This document shows, piece after piece, positions 49,932 through 60,930 of a DNA stretch of 64,000 bases. How positions within the stretch are numbered: position 1 is the stretch's first letter; every line of letters begins with the position of its first letter. Origin of the DNA: Bacteroidota bacterium (GTDB taxonomy: Bacteria; Bacteroidota; Bacteroidia; Chitinophagales; Saprospiraceae); assembly GCA_030147525.1 (NCBI GenBank), contig JASBVF010000028.1:1-64000 (forward strand). Reading direction: 5' to 3'. The notes below the pieces were generated by a model that was not told where the DNA came from, ran no database searches, and worked only from the letters and a program-made list of their open reading frames with translations. A program made the position numbers and the translations under genes.

Positions 49932-51071
49932 ATGACATCTAAAATGTTTTTCATCCTGACATTTGCACTTTTCATCCTTGCAGGATGTGCAAAAGATGCA
50001 ATCATTACCCCTGATCAGGCACTTACCGACGAAAATCCGGCCCTGACATCCGCTCAGGCTTACGTCGATCAGGCTACAGCAGAACTGGAAGCAGACTTTA
50101 ACAGTGGACCCGCTATCTTCGAGGACCTTGGATTCCGTGCACTTATTTACGTACAACCCGGAGCCACCGACGGACTGCGTCAGGCGCTCGTTCAAGCCTC
50201 TCCGGGCGACCAGATCATTCTGATGCCTGGTCTTCACAAGTTGTCCAGCACTTTAGTCATCGACAAATCGCTGGATATTGTTGGTGAAGAGGGCGCTGTT
50301 CTGGAATTTGACCTCCCCGTTATCACTGATGAAACTTACCCGCCCGTGGCAGCCATTCATGTTAACAATGTACAGGGGCTGCGCATCCAGGGCGTGCTCA
50401 TCAAATCGAAAGAAGGTCAGATCGTGTATGGCATTTTGACGACCAACTCCAGCCACGTTTGGATCGCTGACAACGTGATGAACGGTTTCCGCAATGGCGT
50501 TTACATGGTTAATTCCGATGAAATGCGGGTTTATGGAAACGAACTGGTTGGCGCTGACCGCAAAGGCGTCGGGATCGGCCTGACCAACGGTTACAACACC
50601 AAACTCAGAGGCAACACCATTTCCGGTTTTGCCGCCGGAGTTTTTCCTACCGGTAACAGAGGCATCGCCTATGGCAACGAGTTTTTCGACAACAACGTCG
50701 GATACATCCTTTGCCAGAATTCAGGCGCACCATTACCCGACGGTACTTTCAGCCAGGCTGAAGCACCTTCTACCCAGTGGACAGCCAGACGCAACAATGC
50801 GCATGACAACGACTGGGGCTACCTCATCATCGACGGGGCTTTCAAGAACTTCATGTTCGAAAACTTTGCCGGCGATAATGCACAGTACGACATCGAGCTG
50901 GCAGGCGAATCATTCCGTTTCGGCGGCCCCGAGCCCGTACCGACTTCCAAAGACAACATCGTAAAATCTTACGGTCCTGATTTCAACCAGGTTTCAATCA
51001 AGGACTGTGGGCAAAATAACCTGGTGATAGGCGGTCAAATGGTTGATCACGCAACAGATGCGTGTTTCTGA
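49932..51071 (+). CDS. Right-handed beta-helix lipoprotein, copy 1
   Basis: This 379-residue precursor has a lipobox (LTFALFILAGCAKDAI). Residues about 120-330 show pectate-lyase-like beta-helix turns (VNNVQGLRIQGVLIKSKEG, NSSHVWIADNVMNGFRNGVYMVNSDEMRVYGNEL, GYNTKLRGNTISGFAAGVF). It is closely related to the next gene (51792-52934), including the conserved end NNLVIGGQMVDHATDACF. No catalytic set for a polysaccharide lyase was recognised; a surface carbohydrate-related role is the family's usual one. Separate leaders and a hairpin between the copies suggest separate transcripts. Confidence 0.8.
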   Translation: MTSKMFFILTFALFILAGCAKDAIITPDQALTDENPALTSAQAYVDQATAELEADFNSGPAIFEDLGFRALIYVQPGATDGLRQALVQASPGDQIILMPGLHKLSSTLVIDKSLDIVGEEGAVLEFDLPVITDETYPPVAAIHVNNVQGLRIQGVLIKSKEGQIVYGILTTNSSHVWIADNVMNGFRNGVYMVNSDEMRVYGNELVGADRKGVGIGLTNGYNTKLRGNTISGFAAGVFPTGNRGIAYGNEFFDNNVGYILCQNSGAPLPDGTFSQAEAPSTQWTARRNNAHDNDWGYLIIDGAFKNFMFENFAGDNAQYDIELAGESFRFGGPEPVPTSKDNIVKSYGPDFNQVSIKDCGQNNLVIGGQMVDHATDACF

Positions 51072-51090
51072 GGTAGATTGGGTTAATTGA

Positions 51091-51130
51091 GAGGGGGGCG
51101 TCATGTGCTGCATTGACTGCCCCCCTTTGC
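51091..51130 (+). terminator. Terminator after beta-helix copy 1
   Basis: GAGGGGGGCGTCA pairs with TGACTGCCCCCC around a short loop, with TTT right after, 20 bases past the stop of beta-helix copy 1. Confidence 0.65.
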
Positions 51131-51791
51131 CCTTCATTTTTTTAAAAAAGTAAAACCGCTCTTCGAAAACCCCGCCTCCGAACCACCTCAAAAGCTAAAA
51201 ATCAATGACATAGGCCACTTTTTTAATGTTTGGCAAAAAAATCCAACATTCTGGTAAAAAAATCCAAGCGTAAGAAGCGGCTAAACGATTAATTTTCGGT
51301 CATCGATTAGTTACAACGATATTAATAACACAAGATTTACCAAATTGAAAACAATGATACCTTTCCATTCAGACGGTTTCATGATCCTTTGTAATTCGTC
51401 TCTTTCTTCTAAATGTATGCAAATGTTCCGGCCAGCATCAGGCAAAACTTCAACCAGGTATTTTTACCAAAAAATTTCTCTCTTTAAATCAGTACAATTT
51501 TAAAAGTAACTTTTTCGTGAAAGTTGGAATAACATTAAAAAACGAATAAACCCTGATCGATCAATAAAACCAGGCAAAGAAGTTTCTGAGTAACGAGCCG
51601 GGTTAGCAAATCCGGTAGAAGTTTGTTAACTCGCTCTTTTTCTCAGCAACTTGCTTTCGCCGGACTGTAAGATTCTATCAACCCAATTTATTATTTAGCC
51701 GGGCAGACAAATGAAAACAATGCAGCAGTTATCGCACACCGAGAACTGGGTTTGACTTCTCAGTTGTTTCCCGCACAAAACCATTTGAATT
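51131..51791. other. Intergenic region between the two beta-helix genes
   Basis: About 660 bases with no supported gene. A direct repeat (TGGCAAAAAAATCCAA and TGGTAAAAAAATCCAA) lies near 51232-51270. The stretch is AT-rich and may hold the promoter and leader of the second beta-helix gene. Confidence 0.45.
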
Positions 51792-52934
51792 ATGGCACCT
51801 TACAAAGTTTCTTTCCTCGCACTCGTACTCCTCCTCCTCGCAGGATGCGCAAAAGACGACAACCTTACCAACGACAAAGTAACCGCCGACACGAACCCTG
51901 CACTTTTGAAAGCCCAGATTGCAGTAAACGACGCCGTTGCCGAACTCGAAGCAGATTACTTCAGCTACCAGAACTCCACCGAAGAGATTTCAAACCGATC
52001 CTTTGTTTTTCTGCCACCAGGCTCCATCAACGGGCTGGCTGCCGCCATTGAAGAGGCCGGCCCGGGCGGCACGGTATTCGTGCAGGCAGGCAAACATTAT
52101 GAATCCTCGCCTATCGTTATCACCTTCCCGGTATTTATTTTCGGTGAGCCGGGCTCCATCATTTACTTCGATCTGGAAGAACCATCGAATGATGCCACAG
52201 CTCCCGTCAAACCGGCATTCCATCTCATCAATGTTGTGAATGCACGCCTGCAGAGCCTGGAAATTTATCCGGCAGACGAAAAAGAAGCCATGCTGGCTGT
52301 TCTTGCTGAAAAATGCAAAAACACCTGGATCGCCGACCTGAAGCTGAAAAACTTCCTCACCGGTATTTTCATGGACGACAGCGATGATATGCGGGTGTAC
52401 GGCAACAAGATTATCGGTACTGAGACTGGCGTGGGCATTGGGCTTTCCGATGGCTACAACACCAAAATCAGAGGTAATGTGGTTTCCAATTTCCAGTCCG
52501 GCATTCTGCCCGTTGGCCAGAAAGGTATTGCCTTCGGCAACGAAACCCACGACTGCGAATACGGGATCATTTTCTCCGGCCTGAGCGAAATCGTTTTGCC
52601 TAGCGGTACCGTAGCCAAAACGACCGAAGCTGCTACCGAGTGGACCGTGAAGGACAATAATTCACACCACAATGACTGGGGCTATGCCCTCGTCGGTGGC
52701 GCCAACAACAACTACGTGTTCGACAACGCCGCCTCTGAAAACAAGGTGTACGACATCGAACTTGCCGACGAAACCGATCGCTTCGATCCGGAAAAACCAC
52801 TTCCCCCTTCTCACGACAACGTAGTGAAGTCTGATGAAGGTGATTTCAAAAAGCTCGTCATTAAACGCTGCGGCCTGAACAACCTCGTGATCGGAGGAAA
52901 ACTGGTCGACAACCTGATCGACGCCTGTTTTTAA
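51792..52934 (+). CDS. Right-handed beta-helix lipoprotein, copy 2
   Basis: This 380-residue precursor has a lipobox (FLALVLLLLAGCAKDDN). It shows the same beta-helix layout as copy 1 (KNTWIADLKLKNFLTGIFMDDSDDMRVYGNKIIGTETG, GYNTKIRGNVVSNFQSGIL), with many shared residues and the same cysteine-containing end (RCGLNNLVIGGKLVDNLIDACF). The first 60 mature residues differ more than the helix does. It arose by tandem duplication, and both copies keep intact frames. Function unknown. Confidence 0.8.
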   Translation: MAPYKVSFLALVLLLLAGCAKDDNLTNDKVTADTNPALLKAQIAVNDAVAELEADYFSYQNSTEEISNRSFVFLPPGSINGLAAAIEEAGPGGTVFVQAGKHYESSPIVITFPVFIFGEPGSIIYFDLEEPSNDATAPVKPAFHLINVVNARLQSLEIYPADEKEAMLAVLAEKCKNTWIADLKLKNFLTGIFMDDSDDMRVYGNKIIGTETGVGIGLSDGYNTKIRGNVVSNFQSGILPVGQKGIAFGNETHDCEYGIIFSGLSEIVLPSGTVAKTTEAATEWTVKDNNSHHNDWGYALVGGANNNYVFDNAASENKVYDIELADETDRFDPEKPLPPSHDNVVKSDEGDFKKLVIKRCGLNNLVIGGKLVDNLIDACF

Positions 52935-53170
52935 CTAACTAAAGAATGCTTATAACAGTATTTTTCCGTCAGGCTGGCCATGTATGTGCGTGGTACAGCC
53001 TGGCGGGAATCAAATACTGAAAGCAGGAGGGCTTACTACAAAACCCGGAGACGGGCAAACTGAATATCAACTCCCCGAAACCGGGCTGTTCTGTATCCAC
53101 CCTGCCTGGATTTCAAAAAACAACTCCAATGAAGAATCGCATACTTCAAATACCAACCTTACCACCAAAA

Positions 53171-55612
53171 ATGAATACAATGAAAACAAAATTAATTACG
53201 TACCTACTCCTTATGTTTCTGCTGATGTTGCTGGGAACGCAAATTTTTACGCAGACACCAGCACAATCCACATTCCAGCTAAAACCACAACTATTTGACC
53301 TGACTCCTCCCGGCGAGCATTTGAATTCAAAAATTCAACAACATGATTACCTGCACAGTCTTTTAAATACCCATGCCGAAAGCCGTTTTGCACTTCAACG
53401 CAAAATGGCATCTTCACAGCCGGTTAAGACCGGTCATGACCTCCGGACTTTTGTTGAAAAACAAAAGCAGACCGGTGATCTGACTTTTTTAATACAGGAA
53501 TCGCCAGCCAATGAAAATATACTCCACTTCAGAGGCGATGATACCACTCTCGATTCTTCGTATCAGTACCTGAGCACTCCGTCTGCACTCGACATGCCGG
53601 ATGCTAAAATTTATTACCTGTACGATGAGGACGGACGCCTGACGGAAATGAAGAAGCAAATCCGGGCAGACGATGTTTTTCAAAACTTCGAGCTCACGGA
53701 GTACGCCTACGACATGGACGGTCACCTGACCGACGTAGCCTATCACTTCTGGAATGACGATTGGCACCTCAGAAAGGCCACCCTCTACACCTACGACGAA
53801 AACGGACGCCTTCAGCAACAAACCACCGAAAACCCCAACAGCCCCTGGCAGGATGAATCCCTTGACTTTGTGTATGCAGGGTCATTCAATCAACCTGACA
53901 CTATCCTGGTTTTACGAAAAGTCAACGGTGTAAATTACGAACTGCATCAGTTGAAAGCCTTTGAGCTAAACGGGCATGGATTGCCTGTGGTGAAAACCGT
54001 TTTTCTGAAATTTTATACCGGTGAAATGGTAGCTGTCGAGCGGATGCTTTTTCAATATGACAACAACCTGAATTTGCTGGAAGAGTTGACGCAATTCCGT
54101 TGTTACGAATCGCTGGGCGACTGGGCCGACCACCTGAAAACGAGCTACGTCTACAATGCCTCCGGCAGCCTGTTCACCGCAACCACCTATTCCTGGCTGG
54201 CTTCGGAGTCAATATGGCGTGAAACTTTCTTTTTGGTAAATGATTACAATACCGACAATAATTTGCTGTCGCAAACCCATCATCGCAGAGCGCCGGAAGG
54301 CGATAAAAGCTGGATCGAACGCAGATACGAAACCCGCAGCTATGATGCAGCCGGCAAGTTGATGAAGGAACAATACCACCAATGGGATGCCACCGGCAAC
54401 AGCTGGAAGGTGACAGAACAAACAAACTACGGTTACAATAATCAAAACCAACTTCAGGAAAGAATAACCATGATCAGCGAATGCGCTGACGAGCTTTACA
54501 ATTCATTTAAAACCACCTACAGCTATGATGACATGGGAACAGCAAATGATCTCAAAGAATATGAATGGGATCTGGACGCCAACAGCTGGCAGTTGCAAAA
54601 ATCTGTGCTCAGGAATTTAAGCTACGACGGTGCAGGGAAAGTGACGGAAGAGGTTATACTCACCTGGGTTGCCGGCAGTTCCTCGTATTCCCATATTCTC
54701 TATGCCTACACGGAAACAGGCCTGCTTGCCGAACAAATTCACGAATACGGCAGCCCCGGCAACTGGCAGCCCGGTTACAAGTTCACGTACACCTTCAACC
54801 AGTCCGGACAAGTGATCGAAGAAGCCGGCCATTACTGGACGCCGAGCGGCTGGGTCAATAATACCAAAACAACGTACCATTACAGCGAACAGGGCTTTTT
54901 GCTCAATGAAACTTACGAATACCTGAATGGCAGCACCTGGACAGGCATTTCCCGCTGGAAGTACGATTATTACAACAACGGGCTGCTGATGCAGGAGACC
55001 TTTCAAACTTTTAAAAACAATGCCTGGGTAAACAACAACCGTTTTAACTACGAATACGATGAAAATGGAAATAACACGGACTTCACCGTCGCCTATTTCA
55101 ATATTTCAAGTGGCAGCTGGCAGTACAGCACCAAAGCCACCCGGGACTTTGACGAGCAGAACCTGGAAACACTGTACAACAGCTACTGGTGGAACATACA
55201 AATGAATGACTGGGAAGCCAACCTGCGGGTACACACCACTTACGACAATTCGACGCAACAACCCACGGAACGGCTAACCGAAAATTTTGAATTCACCAAC
55301 TTCGTCTGGGCTGCAAATCTTCACACGGACCATTTCTGGAGCGGCAGCATCACATCGTCACGGGATGAATTGGCATCCTTACTTGACTGCCGGCTGGCCA
55401 ATCCTTACAGCAATGGAAATCTGATCAGCTGCGACGGCGCAGACGGACAGATTGCAACACTATCCGTTTACGACATGCTGGGCCGCTTGAGGCTTGAACA
55501 AACCTTTACCGGACAAACCACACTCAACAGGCCACTCGAAGCCGGCAGCTACTATTTTTTAATCAAAAATGAACAGGGAGAAGTATACGGAAGAAAGGTC
55601 ATTCTATATTAA
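53171..55612 (+). CDS. Secreted RHS/YD-like repeat protein with T9SS tail
   Basis: The start at 53171 (MNTMKTKLITYLLLMFLLMLLGTQIF) gives a signal peptide; 14 codons upstream are rejected. The 813-residue precursor has about 20 degenerate YD-like repeats (LYDEDGRLTEMKKQ, YAYDMDGHLTDVAYHFWNDDW, YTYDENGRLQQQT, YDYYNNGLLMQET), similar to RHS or DUF3836-type cell-surface proteins. A T9SS tail ends it (LSVYDMLGRLRLEQTFTG...SYYFLIKNEQGEVYGRKVILY). It is likely a surface protein or carrier; no toxin domain is seen at the C-terminus. Confidence 0.8.
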   Translation: MNTMKTKLITYLLLMFLLMLLGTQIFTQTPAQSTFQLKPQLFDLTPPGEHLNSKIQQHDYLHSLLNTHAESRFALQRKMASSQPVKTGHDLRTFVEKQKQTGDLTFLIQESPANENILHFRGDDTTLDSSYQYLSTPSALDMPDAKIYYLYDEDGRLTEMKKQIRADDVFQNFELTEYAYDMDGHLTDVAYHFWNDDWHLRKATLYTYDENGRLQQQTTENPNSPWQDESLDFVYAGSFNQPDTILVLRKVNGVNYELHQLKAFELNGHGLPVVKTVFLKFYTGEMVAVERMLFQYDNNLNLLEELTQFRCYESLGDWADHLKTSYVYNASGSLFTATTYSWLASESIWRETFFLVNDYNTDNNLLSQTHHRRAPEGDKSWIERRYETRSYDAAGKLMKEQYHQWDATGNSWKVTEQTNYGYNNQNQLQERITMISECADELYNSFKTTYSYDDMGTANDLKEYEWDLDANSWQLQKSVLRNLSYDGAGKVTEEVILTWVAGSSSYSHILYAYTETGLLAEQIHEYGSPGNWQPGYKFTYTFNQSGQVIEEAGHYWTPSGWVNNTKTTYHYSEQGFLLNETYEYLNGSTWTGISRWKYDYYNNGLLMQETFQTFKNNAWVNNNRFNYEYDENGNNTDFTVAYFNISSGSWQYSTKATRDFDEQNLETLYNSYWWNIQMNDWEANLRVHTTYDNSTQQPTERLTENFEFTNFVWAANLHTDHFWSGSITSSRDELASLLDCRLANPYSNGNLISCDGADGQIATLSVYDMLGRLRLEQTFTGQTTLNRPLEAGSYYFLIKNEQGEVYGRKVILY

Positions 55613-55756
55613 GACCTCATGGTTTATTAAAGGAGTTGCGTAGTAATTATTGCATCGGCGGAGGCGTGTTATTTGATCAAAACCTGCCAGGAATCAGCAG
55701 GTATCCCCTTCAAACCAAAACTATTTTGATCAAACAACACGTCTCCGCTTTTTTTA

Positions 55757-58700
55757 TTAAACATCGTAATTAAGTACACTGGCCAGCCATTTTTCGGCTT
55801 GTTCAGTAGTCATTCCTTTTCGTTCGGCGTAGTCTTCTACCTGGTCTTTGGAAAGTTGGCCAATCGTAAAATACTTACTCTGCGGATGAGCGAAATACCA
55901 TCCGCTCACCGAGGAGGCGGGCCACATGGCACAACTTTCTGTTAATTCAATACCGGTATTTTTTTCTACATCCAGCAAATCCCAGAGTGTGCGTTTTTCC
56001 GTGTGTTCCGGACAGGCCGGGTAGCCCGGCGCTGGACGAATGCCCTGATATTTTTCAGCGACGAGATCGTCATTTTCAAATTGCTCAGTTTCGGCATAGC
56101 CCCAGAATTCCTTCCGTACCCGTTCGTGCATGCGCTCGGCAAAAGCTTCCGCCAGCCGGTCGGCCAGTGCTTTCAGCATGATGGCGTGGTAATCATCGTG
56201 TTCGGCTTCGAACTTTTTCACCCACTTCTCGATCCCCAGCCCGGCCGTCACAGCGAATGAGCCCATGTAATCCGGAGCTCCCGTTTCAGAAAAAGGAAGT
56301 ACAAAATCCGAAAGACACAAATTCGGCTGCCCCTTCGCATACTCCGCCTGCTGCCGCAGGAAATGAAGCGTCTTCACCACCTCGCCCCTGCTCTCGTCCG
56401 AATAAAGTTCCACGCTGTCGCCCTCGATAGCATTTGCCGGGAACAACCCGATCACTGCCTTCGCCGTCAGCCATTTTTCATCAATAATGCGACGCAACAG
56501 CGAGCGAGCATCGTTGTAAAGATGCTGAGCCTGCTCGCCCACTACTTCATCTTTTAATATTTCAGGAAACTTGCCCCGCAATTCCCAGCTCGAAAAGAAA
56601 GGCGTCCAGTCAATGTAATTACTCAACTCCTCCAGGCTGTAGTCTTCAAAAACCTTGACGCCAAGGAACTTTGGCTTAGGTGGCGTGTAATTGCCCCAGT
56701 CCAGCTGAAGTTTATTCGCCCGGGCATTTTTGATGGACAGGTATTTTTTGGAACTGGTCCGGTTAGCTCGTTGCACCCTGATTTTTTCATAATCGCTGCG
56801 AGTGTCGATAATGTAATTGCTCTTGGCACTTTCATCGGAGGAGGTCAGTGTGGAAGCGACGGCCACACTCCGGGAGGCGTCGAGCACGTGAACGACCGGC
56901 CCCTGGTATTGCGGTTCAATTTTCACGGCGGTATGCGTGCGGGAAGTCGTGGCTCCGCCGATCAGCAGGGGCATGGTGAAACCCTGCCGCTGCATCTCCT
57001 TCGCCACGTGAACCATTTCATCCAGCGACGGCGTGATCAGTCCGCTCAGGCCAATCATATCCACTCCTTCCTTTCGGGCAGCATCGAGAATTTTCTCAGC
57101 AGGCACCATCACGCCAAGGTCGACAATGTCGAAGTTGTTACAGGCCAGTACCACTCCAACGATGTTTTTGCCAATGTCGTGAACGTCGCCTTTCACGGTG
57201 GCCAGCAGGATTTTACCTTTAGCCGTCGATGCGCCGCTTTTCTCTTTCTCCGCTTCGATGAACGGTGTGAGGTAGGCCACCGATTTTTTCATCACTCTCG
57301 CTGATTTCACCACCTGCGGCAAAAACATTTTACCACTGCCGAACAAATCGCCCACCACATTCATCCCGTCCATCAGCGGACCTTCGATCACATGGAGCGG
57401 CTGCGGATATTTCTGTCGGGCTTCTTCAGTATCCTGCTCGATGAATTCAGTGATGCCTTTGACGAGTGCGTGTTCGAGGCGCTTCTCCACGGAAGTTTCC
57501 CGCCAGGAAAGGTCCTTTTGAATCTGTGCGCCTCCGCCTTTCACACTTTCGGCCAGTTCCGTCAGCCGCTCGGTCGCATCCGGACGGCGGTTGAAAAGCA
57601 CGTCTTCCACCTTTTCCAGCAGATCTTTGGGTATTTCTTCGTAAATCTCCATCATCCCGGCATTCACGATACCCATATCCATTCCCGCCTGCACGGCGTG
57701 ATAGAGAAAGGCAGTGTGCATCGCCTCTCTGACCCGGTTATTGCCCCGGAAGCTGAAGGAAAGATTGCTCACGCCCCCACTGATTTTGGCGCCGGGACAA
57801 AGCTGTTTAATCTGACGGGTGGCTTCGATAAAATTGATGGCATATTCGTTATGTTCTTCGATGCCGGTGGCTACCGCAAAAATGTTGGGATCGAAGATGA
57901 TGTCCTCGGGCGGGAAGCCGACCTGTCCGGTCAGGATTTTATAGGCCCGGGAGCAGATTTCCACTTTGCGTTCGATGGTGTCCGCCTGGCCTTTTTCATC
58001 AAAAGCCATGACTACAGCCGCAGCGCCGTATCGCCTGACAAGTTTGGCCTGCCGGATAAACTCCTCCTCGCCTTCTTTCATCGAAATAGAATTCACCACG
58101 CATTTGCCCTGCACGCATTTCAACCCGGCCTCGATCACACTGAACTTGGAGCTGTCGATCATGATGGGCAGCTTCGCAATGTCCGGCTCCGCCATGACCA
58201 GCTTGAGGAATTTTGTCATCGCAGCCTCGCTGTCGAGCAGACCCTCATCCATGTTTACATCGATGATCTGGGCGCCACCTTCCACCTGTTGCAAGGCAAC
58301 GGAAAGAGCTTCAGTGTAGTTATTTTCCTTGATCAGCCGGGCAAATTTCTTGCTGCCGGTAACGTTCGTGCGCTCGCCGACATTCACAAAATTCGTCTCC
58401 GGACGGATGACGAGCGGTTCCATGCCAGAGAGCATGGTAAAATGCGGCTGCTCCTGTGGCAATCTCGGCCTGGCGCTGGCTACGTGTTCGGCCATGTGGC
58501 GAATGTGGTCGGGAGTCGTTCCGCAGCAGCCGCCAACGATATTGACGAAGCCGCTGCCCACGAAATCTTCGATAAAATCGCACATCTCATGCGGCGTCTG
58601 ATCGTATTCGCCCATTTCATTCGGCAGACCGGCATTCGGATAGGCATGGACGTAGCAATCGGCGATATCAGCCAAAGCCTCCAGGTGCGGGCGCATTTCC

Positions 58701-59458
58701 TTAGCGCCGAGGGCGCAATTGAGACCCACGCAAAATGGCCTGGCATGCTTTACCGAAATCCAAAACGCTTCCACCGTCTGGCCGGAAAGCGTGCGACCGC
58801 TGGCATCGGTGATGGTCCCGGAGATCATGATGGGCAGCTTTTTACCTGTTTCATCAAAAAACTGATCGATGGCAAAAAGGGCCGCTTTGCAGTTGAGCGT
58901 ATCGAAAATGGTTTCCACCAGCAGAATATCCGCACCACCTTCAACGAGTCCTTTCACCTGCTCGTAGTAGGCATTTTTCACCTCATCGAAGGTGACTGCC
59001 CGATAGCCCGGATCGTTCACATCGGGCGAAAGGGACAGCGTTTTGTTCATCGGTCCGATAGCGCCTGCGACAAAGCGAGGTTTGTCCGGAGTTTTTCGGG
59101 TCATTTCCATTGCAGCTTTTTTGGCGATGCTGGCGGCCTGCACGTTCATTTCGTAGGCCAGTTCCTGCATGTCATAGTCTGCCATGGCGATGGTCGTGGC
59201 GCTGAATGTATTCGTTTCGATGATATCGGCGCCGGCCTCCAGGTATTCACGGTGTATGGCTTCTACAATGTGCGGCTGTGTGATGCAGAGCAGGTCGTTG
59301 TTACCTTTTACGTCGGTATGCCAGTTGGCAAAACGCTCGCCACGGTAATCTTCCTCCCCGAGTTTGTAGCGCTGGATCATGGTTCCCATGGCACCGTCGA
59401 GAATCAGAATTCGGTTTTTAATGGCTGCATGTAAGGTTGTACTCATTACGGTCTTCAA
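55757..59458 (-). CDS. metH: Cobalamin-dependent methionine synthase
   Basis: This 1,233-residue protein (or 1,229 from the second ATG) transfers a methyl group from methyl-tetrahydrofolate to homocysteine via cobalamin. The homocysteine-binding domain spans about 1-330, with zinc ligands in GLNCALGA and [11 protein letters not shown]. The pterin-binding domain spans about 350-620 ([17 protein letters not shown]). The B12 cap and binding domain spans about 650-900, with the cobalt-ligand motif [10 protein letters not shown]. The C-terminal activation domain reaches the end ([27 protein letters not shown]). All modules of the classical enzyme are present. No cobalamin riboswitch was seen upstream; a TAACTTTG box is present at 59528-59535. 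Confidence 0.97.
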   Translation of the reverse strand: MKTVMSTTLHAAIKNRILILDGAMGTMIQRYKLGEEDYRGERFANWHTDVKGNNDLLCITQPHIVEAIHREYLEAGADIIETNTFSATTIAMADYDMQELAYEMNVQAASIAKKAAMEMTRKTPDKPRFVAGAIGPMNKTLSLSPDVNDPGYRAVTFDEVKNAYYEQVKGLVEGGADILLVETIFDTLNCKAALFAIDQFFDETGKKLPIMISGTITDASGRTLSGQTVEAFWISVKHARPFCVGLNCALGAKEMRPHLEALADIADCYVHAYPNAGLPNEMGEYDQTPHEMCDFIEDFVGSGFVNIVGGCCGTTPDHIRHMAEHVASARPRLPQEQPHFTMLSGMEPLVIRPETNFVNVGERTNVTGSKKFARLIKENNYTEALSVALQQVEGGAQIIDVNMDEGLLDSEAAMTKFLKLVMAEPDIAKLPIMIDSSKFSVIEAGLKCVQGKCVVNSISMKEGEEEFIRQAKLVRRYGAAAVVMAFDEKGQADTIERKVEICSRAYKILTGQVGFPPEDIIFDPNIFAVATGIEEHNEYAINFIEATRQIKQLCPGAKISGGVSNLSFSFRGNNRVREAMHTAFLYHAVQAGMDMGIVNAGMMEIYEEIPKDLLEKVEDVLFNRRPDATERLTELAESVKGGGAQIQKDLSWRETSVEKRLEHALVKGITEFIEQDTEEARQKYPQPLHVIEGPLMDGMNVVGDLFGSGKMFLPQVVKSARVMKKSVAYLTPFIEAEKEKSGASTAKGKILLATVKGDVHDIGKNIVGVVLACNNFDIVDLGVMVPAEKILDAARKEGVDMIGLSGLITPSLDEMVHVAKEMQRQGFTMPLLIGGATTSRTHTAVKIEPQYQGPVVHVLDASRSVAVASTLTSSDESAKSNYIIDTRSDYEKIRVQRANRTSSKKYLSIKNARANKLQLDWGNYTPPKPKFLGVKVFEDYSLEELSNYIDWTPFFSSWELRGKFPEILKDEVVGEQAQHLYNDARSLLRRIIDEKWLTAKAVIGLFPANAIEGDSVELYSDESRGEVVKTLHFLRQQAEYAKGQPNLCLSDFVLPFSETGAPDYMGSFAVTAGLGIEKWVKKFEAEHDDYHAIMLKALADRLAEAFAERMHERVRKEFWGYAETEQFENDDLVAEKYQGIRPAPGYPACPEHTEKRTLWDLLDVEKNTGIELTESCAMWPASSVSGWYFAHPQSKYFTIGQLSKDQVEDYAERKGMTTEQAEKWLASVLNYDV

Positions 59459-59527
59459 TTTTGTGTAGAACTGATTGTGAAAGGATTTTGCTCAAAATTC
59501 TGGAAAGGAATAAATGGTTAGGAGCGC

Positions 59528-59535
59528 CAAAGTTA
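59528..59535 (-). promoter_or_regulatory. Bacteroidota -7 box upstream of metH
   Basis: On the minus strand TAACTTTG fits TAnnTTTG exactly, about 70 bases upstream of the metH start. A -33 element is not clear. Confidence 0.4.
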
Positions 59536-59689
59536 ACAGTTTCTCCGGGCAATTTGTTTTTAAAAAATCAGTGCTCCGGCCTTACCGGAGTTAGAAAAAT
59601 AAAAATGCACCACTAAATCCGCAACACATAGCTGACCGGATGTTATATCATACCAGACCGGCAACGTTTTAGCGTGGCAAACCTGAAAA

Positions 59690-60169
59690 TCAATACGATA
59701 CCCCCAGCAAATAGAATGTACCCAGAATGCGATAGGAAGTCATACCCGCCGGCACCTCCTCCGCTGCAGAAGACTTTTGCCGGATCAGGCGATACACACC
59801 CTGGTGCGATTTGCCATCGATGTAAAGCGTGCCCTGCTGGCCTCCGATCGAATCGTTGATACAAAAAATCAGGAAAAAGCCTGCTTTGCCGTATTGCGGA
59901 CGCTCGAGAAAAGCTGCTGCCTGAATGCAGTCCGTCATGCCAAGCGGTACGATGGGATCGGTAAATACCGCCCCCGCTTCCCGGCTGCCTTTCTTTTGGC
60001 CGGTCTGGTTGTAAGAGGTAGGTACGTCGCCTTTCGGGTTCAGCTTGCTGTCTCTTCCGGCATCGGTACCATCGCTCACCTTGATGATCAGCCCTTCCGC
60101 CGCCGGTTGGAACTGAGCCATTGCTGCAGAGGTTAGGAAGAAAGACAAAAACAACAACAGATACTTCAT
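59690..60169 (-). CDS. Small secreted protein, unknown
   Basis: The start at 60169 gives a signal peptide (YLLLFLSFFLTSAAMAQ); 16 upstream codons are rejected. The 159-residue protein has two cysteines (TDCIQAA, FCINDS) and beta-rich stretches (FQPAAEGLIIKVSDGTDAG, GQQGTLYIDGKSHQG). No family was recognised. It lies between metH and the orphan tube protein gene, reading away from the latter. Likely periplasmic or secreted; function unknown. Confidence 0.6.
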   Translation of the reverse strand: MKYLLLFLSFFLTSAAMAQFQPAAEGLIIKVSDGTDAGRDSKLNPKGDVPTSYNQTGQKKGSREAGAVFTDPIVPLGMTDCIQAAAFLERPQYGKAGFFLIFCINDSIGGQQGTLYIDGKSHQGVYRLIRQKSSAAEEVPAGMTSYRILGTFYLLGVSY

Positions 60170-60438
60170 GGTAGCTTTTTTATATTTTGCACAGTTTATA
60201 TTTTCGCCGTACATCATTTATTGAAATGGAGAAATATAGCGATATTATAACATAAAACTGCGACTTGAAAATCAAAGTAGTAGCTCAAGTTTTAATTTCA
60301 ACTGATTTTCCAATTTCAATATGGTACAAACGCTCAAAATGTTCGCTCGTTTTTTGGCTCAACGATAACTTAAATCTGAAGACCGGTAAAATCAATTGAT
60401 CAAAATCGAGAACATTGTGCATTAATTCAAAACTCCTC

Positions 60439-60897
60439 ATGGCAAACGACCCTTTCCAACAGCAAGACATATGGCCAATGCCTGCATTTTATTTCAAAGT
60501 AACACTTGACAACCTCGACGATGTATTTTCTTTTCAGGAAATATCCGGCCTGGATGCAGAAACTGACGCCATTGAATATAGGCATGGAAACAGTAAGGAT
60601 TTTTCATCATTCAAGATGCCCGGAACACGCAAAGTGAGCAGCATCAGCATGAAAAAGGGAATGCTGCTGAACGGGCGTAACCTGCGGGAATGGCAGCGAG
60701 ATATTGAAATGAATACACCAAAACCCACGAACGCCACCATTCAGTTGCTGGATGAATCCGGCGCTCCGATGATGACCTGGACACTTTCCAATGCCTGGGC
60801 TTCAAAAATTACATTCACTGACAGCCCGGAAGCTGATGATGCCGGCATTGAGGTGATGGTACTTGAGCATGAGGGGTTGACCGTAAAAAATGGATAG
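60439..60897 (+). CDS. Orphan contractile-tail tube protein (eCIS/phage type)
   Basis: The start at 60439 (MANDPFQQQD) matches family starts; eight upstream codons are rejected. The 152-residue protein has the hallmark order of phage/eCIS inner-tube proteins (T4 gp19, Afp1/Pvc1): FYFKVTLDNLDDVFSFQEISGLDAETDAIEYRHG, a basic middle (KMPGTRKVSSISMKKGML), and ATIQLLDESGAP...TWTLSNAWASKITF near the end. These proteins stack into the tube of contractile injection systems. No sheath, baseplate or spike genes are nearby, so it is an orphan or has a remote cluster. Confidence 0.85.
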   Translation: MANDPFQQQDIWPMPAFYFKVTLDNLDDVFSFQEISGLDAETDAIEYRHGNSKDFSSFKMPGTRKVSSISMKKGMLLNGRNLREWQRDIEMNTPKPTNATIQLLDESGAPMMTWTLSNAWASKITFTDSPEADDAGIEVMVLEHEGLTVKNG

Positions 60898-60930
60898 CTG
60901 TAAACCCTTAATCTGCCCGGGCATCTTTCT

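Noticed and set aside
51990-52550. 186-codon minus-strand open frame
   Set aside because: It is antisense to the second beta-helix lipoprotein gene, which has a clear lipobox and a close paralogue.
52984-53298. Plus-strand open frame before the RHS-like gene
   Set aside because: It overlaps the signal peptide of the RHS-like protein in another frame and has low-complexity content.
57392-59434. Long open frame on the plus strand (680 codons)
   Set aside because: It is wholly antisense to metH, whose domains are unmistakable; long shadow frames are common in GC-rich coding sequence.
59459-59640. Cobalamin or SAM riboswitch upstream of metH
   Set aside because: No B12-box-like conserved core or SAM aptamer helix could be recognised; only a short hairpin (CTCCGG/CCGGAG) and a -7 box are visible.
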